The notes beneath the pieces were generated by a model. The model ran no database searches, was not told the origin of the DNA, and saw only the letters and a list, made by a program, of their open reading frames with translations. Below, in pieces: positions 27,061 to 37,153 of a DNA stretch of 64,000 bases; positions within the stretch are counted from its first letter, which is position 1, and every line of letters begins with the position of its first letter. This DNA comes from Chrysomallon squamiferum (Eukaryota; Mollusca; Gastropoda; Neomphalida; Peltospiridae): NCBI GenBank assembly GCA_012295275.1, contig CM022665.1, positions 12,393,976 to 12,457,975 on the forward strand, in the 5' to 3' direction. The position numbers were made by a program, and so were the translations under genes.

Positions 27061-27185
27061 TTGAAAATATACCCCTTTTAAATGTCCTTTAATATACCGG
27101 CTTTTAATGTATTTATTATTACAGTCTGATAGATAATTATTCCTATACATTATTATTTGAAAATATACCCCTCTTAAATGATTTA
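26773..27185 (+). repeat. ~100-155-bp tandem repeat with internal ATT/ATC triplets
   Basis: Three to four units each contain TCTGATA(A/T)ATAATTATT, an ATT run, TTTGAAAATATA and CC(C/T)(T)TTTAAATG. The TGAAAATATA anchors are near 26902, 27062 and 27159. The triplet run differs in each copy, with ATC triplets only in the second. Confidence 0.75.
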
Positions 27186-28140
27186 ATGAGATGTATGATT
27201 ATTAATCGATGTGATTTTTAACTAATGGTATATCATAATTAGGGGTTTATTTAAAAATATAAAAAAGATTACTGATAGCTTTTTGATGCGAGGTGATCCA
27301 ACAAAGCTAAAAGAAAAGACAAAACGTTCACGTGAAAAATGTGTAATTATGTGAACTGGAACAACTGAACGTTAGTCTGTATCGTTATCTTTAGTACGAC
27401 GTCACAGTTGCAGAAGCATGCCAAAATCCATTACATGGTAAATAATGCCAAGTTTAAAAAAAAAAAAAAAAAATAGTAATAATAATAATAAAATAAAATA
27501 ATGGATATGTACGCGGTAACACCTTAATCATTTATATGTTATATGTGATCTACCTGTTTAAGCTTTCAGCGACTGTTGATTTCGCGGTGTTCTGCTGAAA
27601 CATTTTACTTTCATTTTATTTATCTTTTTTCTTTATCTTTTTTTTTTTTTTTTTTATTTTCCATTTTACGTTTAGACTTACTGCTTGGAAGTTTCAATAT
27701 GTTTGTGTTTTATAGTGATTAATCTTTTATGTTTTTTTTTATTTCCTTGTTTTTATTTATTTTTGATGGGATTTTCGTGGGGTTTTTTTGTGGGTTTTTT
27801 TGAGGCGGTATGGGTATTTTTCATTCGGATTAGTTGGGAATAAAATGTTTGATTATTCGTGTGCGTAATGTGGCACAGGTGTAAATCAGAACAATTTGCT
27901 TTGCTTCTGTGTTCGAATGCAGAGTGATGATTTTAATGGCTTTGAGAAATATTACTACAGAGAAACTACTGAAATGTTAAATAAATATGAGACTAAACAT
28001 TAATGTATCAGATTTTAACAAAGAACTTTTTACACAAGCCATAAATCAACTGTCGATAACTTTTCTAAGCCACTCGGCAATATTTTCATCATTTTTATTT
28101 TTATTTTCTAAAAGCAAAATGAAAGCTATTAAAACTAAAT
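27186..28140. other. No gene seen
   Basis: A poly-A/AAT run lies at 27455-27503 and T-rich stretches occur near 27625-27660 and 27730-27810. Confidence 0.55.
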
Positions 28141-28144
28141 CAGT

Positions 28145-28177
28145 AACAACAATAATAACAACAACAACAACAACAGC

Positions 28178-28216
<39 letters not shown>

Positions 28217-28260
28217 TGTAATGATAAAAACAAGAAGAGGAACAACAACAACAAGAATAA
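28145..28260 (+). repeat. AAC/AAT trinucleotide repeat
   Basis: AAC/ACA triplets then an uninterrupted AAT run (about 28178-28216), with AAC again at the end. Confidence 0.9.
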
Positions 28261-28262
28261 AA

Positions 28263-29170
28263 TGACACGGGGGTACAAATCTTTACTTCTGTTTTTGTTT
28301 AATTGTTTACTTCCTTCTTGCTCTTCGTATTTGATCTCTTTATTTCAGACCATGCATTTTTTTAGTACGTCGAATAAAATCTCAGCATTCAAACGAACAC
28401 TAATTGTAAGACTTCATGAGTAAAATACCGAACAACTGTAACTGAACGTGAGAAATTTGTGTTTACACTAAATTTACCGCTTCTGCTATTAAATTCATTT
28501 CATGAACAGTCACTCAACGATCTTTTTCTGTGACTGAAGTAATCAAGAACAAGCTGAGGTTCTTTTTTTTTCTTTTTCTTTTTTTTTTTCATAGCTGTAC
28601 AGTGTCGTGGGAGTAATCGAGTATTTTCATCAGTCTAATTATCTGTGTTATTATTAAACTGCTGACAACTTTTCTAAATTAAATCTTTATACGTCAGTCG
28701 ACATGTTGTCTATCGGTGATGATTACGGGAGCCCTTTCACACGATGAAAAACATTGTTGTCGTAGAGAGAAGTCTTTAGCAGTCTTAAACAAAAAATAAC
28801 TAAAATATAAACCATTTACTTACTTCATTAAAATGTTTCTTCCACAAAGAAATGTTATTACTAAAATGTTTGTTCAGTTATTAAGTAAAATTAAAAAATA
28901 TATAAAAAAAATTTTTTAAATAAATAAAGAAAGAAAGAAAAAAATTCTGAACATATTTGTTGAAATGCAAAATAAAAAAAAAAATAAAAAAAAACAGCAG
29001 TGAAAAAAGATAAGTAAAGATATACCCCATTTCTAAAATGATAATATAATTTGTTGAATGTTCACTTAAAATAACTAACTGTGGAAAACGTTAAAACGAA
29101 TTAAACCCTGGTAGTAGAATCCTTACTTAAAATGTATCACCCTTGTTTTCCGTTCTTCATAAAGCTGTGT
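28263..29170. other. No gene seen
   Basis: AT-rich sequence with A-rich patches near 28900-29010. Confidence 0.55.
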
Positions 29171-29310
29171 ATGTTTCTCTTTTGCATATAAGTGCTTGTC
29201 TGTGTATGTATGTTCGTATGTATGTGTATTTAAGTATGTACATATGGTTTGGTTTTATGCGTGTGTGTATGTGTGTGTGTGTATATACGTATGTCTGTAT
29301 ATGTGTCTGT
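29171..29310 (+). repeat. TGTA/TATG microsatellite
   Basis: Imperfect GTAT/GTGT repeats. Confidence 0.8.
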
Positions 29311-29800
29311 CTCTGTATTCATCAGTTCATTCCATTTTTTACCTTGTTAGTATTTTTATTTTATAATATATCATCTAAGTGTTAGCTACCTTTTCAGTGT
29401 TCTTTCTTTGTTCATAAAAAATAAATTAATTAAATATAATAACTGAAAAATCGTTTTTAATCTATCAGTACTGACAGTATATAGTAGAGGCTTATTACGA
29501 TTAAAAGTTCAGATACCTTTGGAAGATAGTTTTAATTTTTCTACTTTCTTGTTTCTCTTATTTTGGACATAGTCCAAGAAAGGAAGCCAATCATTGTAAG
29601 GATCCATTAGCAATTAGGAATTCAGATAATTTTCCTCTTTTCATCTTTCATTTGTCTTCTTTCAATTAAAATTTGACCTATTTCTATATAGAACAGGAAA
29701 ACGTTTGAAAACTGCCATCATTTCACAACAGTTTTTGTCGTAAGTACGTCATGGATGTCAGTCCAAAAATGTATTTATCTGGCAAGATTTAGCGTTGTAA
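29311..29800. other. No gene seen
   Basis: AT-rich, single-copy looking, no motif recognised. Confidence 0.55.
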
Positions 29801-30302
29801 CATACGTACGTACGTGCATACGTGGATGCATACATTAGATACATTACACAGACACACAAAACTGTATACATACATCCATACATCCATACACACACATACA
29901 CACATACATACATACATACATACACACACTCACATACATACATACATACATACACACATACATACATACACACATACATACATACATACACACATACATA
30001 CATACATACACACATACATACATACATACATACACACATACATACATACACACATACATACATACATACATACACACACACATACATACATACATACATA
30101 CATACATACATACACACATACATACATACACACATACATACATACATACACACATACATACACACATACATACACACATACATACATACATACATACATA
30201 CATACATACATACATACATACATACATACATACATACATACACACATACATACATACATACATACATACATACATACATACATACATACACACACACATA
30301 CA

Positions 30303-30336
<34 letters not shown>

Positions 30337-30337
30337 C
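29801..30337. repeat. (CATA)n tract with CACA interruptions, ~500 bp
   Basis: Tetranucleotide CATA/TACA repeats run almost unbroken from about 29865, with CACACA interruptions at irregular multiples of four. Tyr/Cys/Met/Val frames on the minus strand and Thr/His/Ile frames on the plus strand come from the repeat and are not genes. Confidence 0.95.
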
Positions 30338-30540
30338 ATAAGGTCATCTTGATGGCAGAACGCTGACGGCGTCCGCCTTCGGAGTGCGGTCGAATAGGTG
30401 AAATACATTCGAGTCTCGTCAGCGGCATCTGACAAGGTTTGTGAGGACTTTGTCCTTTTGCGCCAGTGCGTTACCGAATACTGTCTATGTGCAGAATCTA
30501 ATGAGACGAACATATGACAGAGAATATCCCAGATCCTAAA
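30338..30540 (-). repeat. GC-rich block with cloverleaf-like fold ending in the CATA tract
   Basis: This single-copy-looking block is much richer in GC than its flanks. CGCTGACG at 30361-30368 is the exact complement of CGTCAGCG at 30417-30424, closing a 64-nt domain. Inside are TCCG/CGGA (30372-30383) and TCGAAT/ATTCGA (30390-30412). Read on the minus strand, the block runs directly into a (TGTA)n-type tract, as SINE or LINE 3' ends often do. I infer a possible degenerate tRNA-like SINE; no family was recognised. Confidence 0.4.
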
Positions 30541-31501
30541 CTACATACATACACAAATGTATGTTTAACAGTGTGAATAAACACTACAATCTATTTTTAT
30601 AGAAACTCAAGGTCGTACTGAGATTAATACATATTACTTTAACTGCGATTTTCAATCTGTTGCTAGCTAGAAAAGTATGTTTGGCTGGCAATAGCTCAAA
30701 TAATTGTTAAAAAAACAAATTAGCTCTAAACGTGGTGTGATTATTTCAAATCCGGTCCTACTTTATCGTAAATGAAACCGGTCTTTCACCGGTCCACAAA
30801 TAATCATTATAATTGAATCATTATAGAAGAGCAGTGTTTGAAATGTTAGGTAGGTGTTATAAACAGTTGAAATTAAAACTGATTATAAAAATTGTAACTT
30901 CAGCAAAATTGAATTCGAGAGATATTTTGAAGTAATAAAAGACTTTCTAAGCGAGGTTTCACGATAATTATCCCGTAGTATTTTGTTTCAATTAATCTTG
31001 TGGTTGTACTATAACGACCTACATAATACCATTATATTTAGACAGTGGTTTAGTCTATTAATAATAATTTAACACTTAGTGTTCGAAAAAACAAAATTCT
31101 GGAATATTTCCATTCCTGATGTTTTACTGTTATCCTGAACTTGGTGTCTGAGGCTGATTGTAGTTTTGACACTGTCACATTGGATGATACTGTCACAAAA
31201 TTATTTTAAATTTTTTGTTATTATCATTATATATTTCTTTTGGGTAAATGAATTTCAGTATCTCTGTGTAAAGCTATATGTTACCTAAATATATCTTTTT
31301 TATAAATTTCTATTATTTTAATTTTTATTCCTTTTCTTAAATTTTTAATGCGGGACTATATTCATTTTTGAGGGGGTAAAACTGTTTTCAGGTTTAATAT
31401 TATATTATTATATTTAGCACAAATTTACTTCATCATGTTTGCATTTAATATCATATAAAATCTTTTGAATATTCATTTTCTTTTATTTTTTTCCTTTTCA
31501 G
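30541..31501 (+). other. Intronic sequence leading to the TM3 exon
   Basis: Apart from the relic exon end listed separately, this is AT-rich sequence. It holds a short ACCGGT inverted pair (about 30777-30794) and ends in a strong pyrimidine tract and acceptor at 31501. Confidence 0.6.
30825..30978 (+). pseudogene. Relic duplicate of the TM3-loop 3 exon end with its donor site
   Basis: These ~154 bases align with 32017-32168. The first 25 bases match the last 25 bases of the TM3-loop 3 exon at about 20 positions and would read RRAVFEML against RKAVLKML. The donor GTAGGTG is identical. About 125 bases of following intron also align, with matching stretches such as TGAAATTAAAACTG versus TGAAATTAAAACTG at 32060. 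Similarity stops abruptly upstream of 30825, so only the exon tail was copied or has survived. The two copies are 1192 bases apart. I infer an old tandem duplication; an alternative micro-exon is possible but unsupported. Confidence 0.8.
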
Positions 31502-32041
31502 CTTTACCTCCGGAACTCTATTCGATTTGGGAAGCGTACCCATGGCGTTTCGGAGAGCCGTTTTGCATTTTCAAATCATTCCTCATCGAAATGACTTCTA
31601 ATGCTTCTGTTCTGACTATAACCGGGTTCACGGTGGAACGATACATTGCCATTTGTCATCCAATCAGAGTTCAGAGAATATGTGGTTTGTCACGTGCTGT
31701 TAAATGTATAATATTCATCTGGATTATTTCGTGTATCTGTGCTGTCCCTTACCCGATTCATACGAGAATATTTTATTTTGTAACGGACACTAAGACGAAA
31801 AAACCCGTTCCTGCGTCACTGCTGTGCAACATCCCGAGACAATGGCAGACGAAAATGTCCTACATATTCCAGTGTTCAACGTTCGTGTTCTTTATCCTGC
31901 CAATGGCCGTGATAACTGTAATGTACGTTCTGATTGGTGTAAAGCTCCGGAAGACGGAACGCGTGTCGGCCATGTTCAGCCAATCAAGTTCGGGAAAAAC
32001 GGCGGCTGCCCGGGCTAGAAAAGCTGTGCTCAAAATGTTAG
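31502..32041 (+). CDS. Pyrokinin/CAPA/neuromedin-U-type receptor, exon for TM3 to loop 3
   Basis: This internal exon of a class A G-protein-coupled receptor encodes about 180 residues running from the end of TM2 or extracellular loop 1 to the end of intracellular loop 3. In order it shows the loop-1 motif YPWRFG, the TM3 cysteine expected to form the loop disulphide (codon 31564-31566), the ERY version of the DRY motif (31636-31644) followed by IAICHP, TM4 with its conserved Trp, a loop-2 Cys, TM5 with FILPM and YVLIG, and a basic loop 3 ending RKAVLKML. The acceptor is a long pyrimidine tract ending TTTTCAG at 31501 and the donor is GTAGGT at 32042; both junctions are phase 1. The combination VLTITxFTVERYIAICHP with YVLIG matches pyrokinin, CAPA and neuromedin-U receptors, which are plasma-membrane receptors for PRX-amide peptides, usually Gq-coupled. 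A ghrelin-type receptor is less likely. The upstream exon with TM1 and TM2 was not found. Confidence 0.93.
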
Positions 32042-32383
32042 GTAGGTGTCCTTATTAGCTGAAATTAAAACTGGTTATAAAATTTTTACTTCAATAAAAG
32101 TGAATTCAAGAGATCTTCTGAAATAAATGAACAGCGTCTATGCGATATTTTACGAGACTTTTCCCATGTTTTTTCTCATTTTTATTATTATTTAATTTTA
32201 ATCAGTTAATCCACTTCTTAATATTAAAATGACCCCCAGTATAAAATTTTCGGATATAATATCCTGACAATACTGCATTCAGTAAGTCCATTGATTATAT
32301 AAATTATATATATATAAAATCCCATGTACACGAATATTTATTATTTACCTTTTCACAATACTATTTAATTCAAACAAAATATG

Positions 32384-33117
32384 CAGTGGTACCTCGAGTT
32401 ACGAGTGCCCCAACTTACGAGTTTTCCGAGTTACGAACGGCAGCCCGGTCGATTTTTTGGTTTGAGTTGCGAGCCGCGCCGCTGCTAGTTGGCGCATCGA
32501 ACAACACAAAATCCTGCGTCTCACTCGTTTACTTCACGTGGTTACCTCGCCGTGGAAGCATCTCTGTTGTGTTGTGCTCGCGTTTTGTGCAGTATTTTGC
32601 CAAATTCCCATAGATCCTAAGAAAGTGAGTGCAAAGGACAGTACTGAGAAGAAGAAGCGGATGACATCCATTGCATTAAAGTATGAAATCATAGAAAAAC
32701 ATGAGAGGTGTGCGTGTAGTCAAAGTGGCTAGGCAGTACGAGTGTAGTACTTTTATGATATGAACCGTACTGAAGCAGAAGGAGTCGACAAAGGCTGTAA
32801 CTCCAGCCAAAGGCTTTAAAATAATTTTTGAGCTGAGGACATCTGTCCATGAAGAGATGGAGAAACCCTAACCCTGTACACTTTACAATAGCAATTTATT
32901 TCTTTATAATTCTCTTTTATTTTGTTTTTATGCAATATTTGTCATTTATACACACATTTTTCTTATTTAAAAACGCTTTAAAAATAATTGGGGTGGCTTT
33001 TGGGGAGAAGGAACTGATTAATGGTATTTCAGTTAATTTCATTTCGGAAAATTGATTTGATATACGCGCAAATTTGAGTAACGGAACTAATTAAACTCGT
33101 AAGTCAACGTACCACTG
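32384..33117 (+). mobile_element. Internally deleted pogo/Tigger-type DNA transposon
   Basis: The ends are 22-base terminal inverted repeats: CAGTGGTACCTCGAGTTACG at the 5' end, and a 3' end whose complement begins CAGTGGTACGTTGACTTACG, with 3 mismatches over 22 bases. The 3' flank is TA and the 5' flank TG, consistent with a TA target duplication with one mutated base. Inside, from about 32620, a decayed frame reads KKKRMTSIALKYEIIEKHER, like the N-terminal CENP-B/pogo helix-turn-helix of Tigger transposases. A one-base frameshift near 32710 moves it to a frame with VVKVARQYE and later VLKQKE, broken by a stop. After LRTSVHEEMEK (about 32860) coding similarity ends, so the catalytic DDE domain is deleted. 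It cannot mobilise itself. Confidence 0.85.
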
Positions 33118-34454
33118 TATTTAGTTGTTCTAAAGCATGCTACACAAGACCGGAGTCTGGTTGTTTGGTAGAAACATGACGTAGAGAGAAAAGGTAGTGC
33201 TGGTTTTCTCCCAAATGTCTCTAAGCAGAAATCGACAGCTGAAAATGATATATGTACTGTCTGAAGTGAACTCTATAGCTGCATATCTAAACATGCTACT
33301 TTTTATTAAACGAAAACGTACAAATGAAATGCATTTAATCAGTGAAGTAGGCAGCATATCTCTATGTATCGAGTTTTCACATTAATTGAAAATATTTTAA
33401 TTTATCTTCAAAGGTATCTTACATATTTCCTGCAACTGTAAGATCTCTCCTTCTTTTGAATTTATTTAATCAACTTTTTGAAATATGAAAATCACTCAGA
33501 ATAAAGCGACAGCTAACCATCATGTTTTATTGAACTTTTCTTTAATTGAACAATTTTTCAAATACTTCAGACGCGTCCCACTCGGTTCACAAAATAAATA
33601 CATTCATTTACACGAAAGCAAACCACTTGCTTTGAATCAGTCATAACAAATCTTCAAAATCTGTAACATAAATCATCAAGTCTTCTTGTTCTGGAATTCC
33701 ACAGCTGCCATTCTTTTATCAGTTTTATCACACTTGTAAAATAATTTTTTTTTTTTTTTTTTTTTTTTTTCTAAATTTATTGCATTATATCTGTTGAGAT
33801 TTTTGATTAAGCGACATCACTCGAGTGTGTTTGAATAGCAAAACGGATCGCTCAGTCAAAGAAGCTGAGAGGTAATAATTTACCTTTAATGAAATCATCA
33901 CAGACATCTGACCTATATCTGTGTGTACCACATCAACGCTTCATTCACTCTGTTGATTCATGACTGACGCTCGACCGGACCGAAACATTAATTTCCGTCT
34001 CGTGGTTCCTCTGGCAAGTATCTTAGGACGTGAGTGATGTCTGCGCTTTCTCGTCCAGTAATTACGACCATCTTGAAACAGAGCAAGCATCTGTGGTTGA
34101 ATTAGAACTGGGAAAAGATAAGTGGTCATTTCCTGATTCCAGTATTTCGTTGACAGTGAAAATTGTTAAGAATCTAGAACAGTCAGTAGTGTAATTAGTG
34201 TTGATGGTATGTAGATTTAATTAGGATAATAACATGTTCAGAGAAATGAGGGCATTACAAAAAACAAAACAATTTTTTTTTATGTATTTGTATGTAAGGT
34301 CATGATCTTTTGAAAGATGTTCTGAATATACAGGCTCACGCTTATCCGTTCACAAACCCTCAAAGGTATCCAAAACCAGACACGGATAATTAAACATACA
34401 AATTAAATTTTCTATGAAGACTTAGCATCAGATATATATATATATCTATATATA

Positions 34455-34457
<3 letters not shown>
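33118..34457. other. Intronic, no gene seen
   Basis: A poly-T run lies at 33747-33770. The stretch 33920-34140 has more balanced composition, but its 62-codon minus-strand frame matches nothing recognised. A TA run precedes the next microsatellite. Confidence 0.5.

Positions 34458-34546
<89 letters not shown>
34458..34546 (+). repeat. (GA)n microsatellite
   Basis: An uninterrupted GA run. Confidence 0.97.
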
Positions 34547-34548
<2 letters not shown>

Positions 34549-35015
34549 TTAACTGATATTCATTAAAAGCTATACATATGTAAAAAAAAAATTATATATA
34601 TATATATCAAAACATTTTTTTCAAGTCAGTGCTCAAATGAAAACATATACAGAAATAGACACATTACTTTGATGGAAATGGAAATGTTACTTCCGTGATG
34701 CTGGGTTCAGAAATGAACGATCAATTATCATTAATTATATATACGTACATTCACTTAATAGTTTACTTACTAAAAACTTCATTTACACAGTCGTTAATTG
34801 TACATAAACATTTGAAAGAAAATGAGTGAATTCATTTTGCCAACGTAAATCTTTTGAAGTTGTTGCCTTAAAATGTTGTGTTTGTTAACTGTTTACATTG
34901 GTATCTAAGCTGCATTTCTATTAAAAGGAATCGTCAAAATTATTTCTTACTAAAAGCACTCTCCGTAAATAATGTAAACCTATGTCATTATTTTCAAAGT
35001 AGTGAAAATGAAATG

Positions 35016-35017
<2 letters not shown>

Positions 35018-35067
<50 letters not shown>

Positions 35068-35098
35068 CGTTATTATTATTATTATCGTTATTATTATT
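35018..35098 (+). repeat. (TTA)n microsatellite
   Basis: A TTA run with two CGT interruptions. Confidence 0.95.
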
Positions 35099-35719
35099 TA
35101 AAATGTATGTATATACAATTATTTTAGATCAAATAGACAATAAAGAATGAAACAGTTTGTACGAAACTCAGAATTACAAACTAATTTCAGTAAGTGGAAC
35201 TGCGTTAGCGACAAAAACAGTCTGAAATAAGAAACAGTCAATTAACAGATTTTTAGAAGAACACAAAAAAAATAACAAATGCAGAAGTTTCAAATATTTA
35301 TAAACTAATTGCATATTCGCCACTAAACGTTAAAATACTTTTATTCTAAAGTGATACATACAGCTCCGATCAAAGAAACGAAAATATAAAATAAATGGAA
35401 CATTCTTGAAATTTATAATGGAAAGTGATTTATTATGTATTATTGTAATACTTTAATGCCATTTTTCTATAACTGACTGTAAGCTAAATTAAATTCATCC
35501 AAAAAACAACATTAGAAGTTGATTTAAGTGAATAATTAACTTCACTTTTCTGAGTGATTTTAAATCGGTCTTTCGATAAGAACTCTATTTTAAAGTCAGA
35601 GCTGCATTATTCACCTCTGCTAAACAAGATTCTTTCAAAACCACGATGAAAATAGCATTTAATTTTTTTTGTTTTTTAAATTCTAGAAATTGATTCTATA
35701 GAAATTGAGTGGGTTATTT

Positions 35720-35753
<34 letters not shown>

Positions 35754-37057
35754 CTTGCTTTTCTTTGACAAGCGAATTTGACATTTACTTTTAATGTTCT
35801 TCAGAAGTAAAAACTAAATTTCTAGTGCACAAAACTATAGAAAAATCCGTCAGTAAGATATAGGAATGGTTTAGATGTTAAGCCTTTAAAACCTGAAGAG
35901 ATCATATTTGACTACGGTTAACCAGAACAAAACTATTAAAGGAGTGATTTAAAAAAAATATATATATTTGTTTTTCTCCTTCAGATCATGAGACTGTATA
36001 GTAAAGAATTCTAAGTGCGTGCCCAAATAAAGTTTTCTTAGAGAGAGAGAAAAAAAAAAATGTTAGGCCTCTTTCTAAAATTAAAGAAGTCATGAATTCA
36101 GTTTATTTTGAAAGGAAAAAATTCAATTTGAGATCGCGGTTCGAGATGAATAATAAAAATCGACAGGAAGTAAATAAACCGATTTGATTTGAGTGCGAAT
36201 GATTATTTATGTAAATTCTGTTATCCGTGGTGAACAGAGTTATAAACTAGTCACAGAAGATGAAGTAAAACAGTGCCTTGTGTAAAATTACACTGACGTA
36301 CGTCCAATTAATTTAGTTTTCAGTCTGTTTTGTTTTGCTACTTGAGTTTTGAACTAGTACGGCTACGGTCAGTATGAATTAATTCTGAGATTGGCAGAAT
36401 TCATGAAGATACGAAAAAAAAAAAAGGAAACAAGAAAGAAAGAAAAAAGCGCCAAATGTTTACAATGTAACTTTTAGATAGAAATCTGGTAGTAGTTAGG
36501 ATCGAATCGCGGAGATGATTATACATTTTTGTGCTATTATTAGCTCTTGTCTTAATTAATAGTCTGCGGTTTGTTTTAAGTCAGTTCATAAATAATTACA
36601 TTTTAGTTTTAATAACGTAATTGTAAAGCTATTCATAATTATAATATGTATTGCTTATTATTATTATTTTAGTCTAGCTATATTCTTCTATGTTATACAG
36701 TAATAAAAACAGAAACTATAAAAGGTTGTATATCACCATACAATGCATACCTAATGGGTGTTTAAAATTATATTGTTATGTTTGATTCAGACTCTAATGA
36801 ATAAGATTTTTCCTCAGTGTTTATAACCCTTTCTGGTTTATTTCTAATCTATAATACATAAACCTGGGCGGCCTTTATTCTGTAAATGAAATGATTTAAT
36901 GTTCTCTACAGAGAAACTCGGAATTTCTTTTAAGATTTTCCACGACAGTCAAGACTATCTTTCCTATTCTAAAATCACAAAGAAGATTAATAACGAATGT
37001 TTCTGCCCACGTAGAATATAGACATGTCGGTCAACGTCAATGTGTATATTTAAATAT

Positions 37058-37062
<5 letters not shown>
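35099..37062. other. Intronic, no gene seen
   Basis: AT-rich; a poly-A run lies at 35722-35751. Confidence 0.55.

Positions 37063-37148
<86 letters not shown>
37063..37148 (+). repeat. (CT)n microsatellite
   Basis: An uninterrupted CT run. Confidence 0.97.

Positions 37149-37153
<5 letters not shown>

Noticed and set aside
30408-30424. CTGACGA on the minus strand, a hammerhead-ribozyme core motif
   Set aside because: The required GAAA and a compatible stem I were not found, and the motif is better explained by the perfect CGCTGACG/CGTCAGCG stem.
29758-30513. Long Tyr/Cys/Met/Val frame on the minus strand and Thr/His frames on the plus strand
   Set aside because: They are translations of the CATA tetranucleotide tract. 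A four-base period read in threes gives a 12-base peptide cycle in every frame.
32864-32876. AAACCCTAACCCT, telomere-like
   Set aside because: It is a single short occurrence inside the Tigger relic, not a telomeric array.
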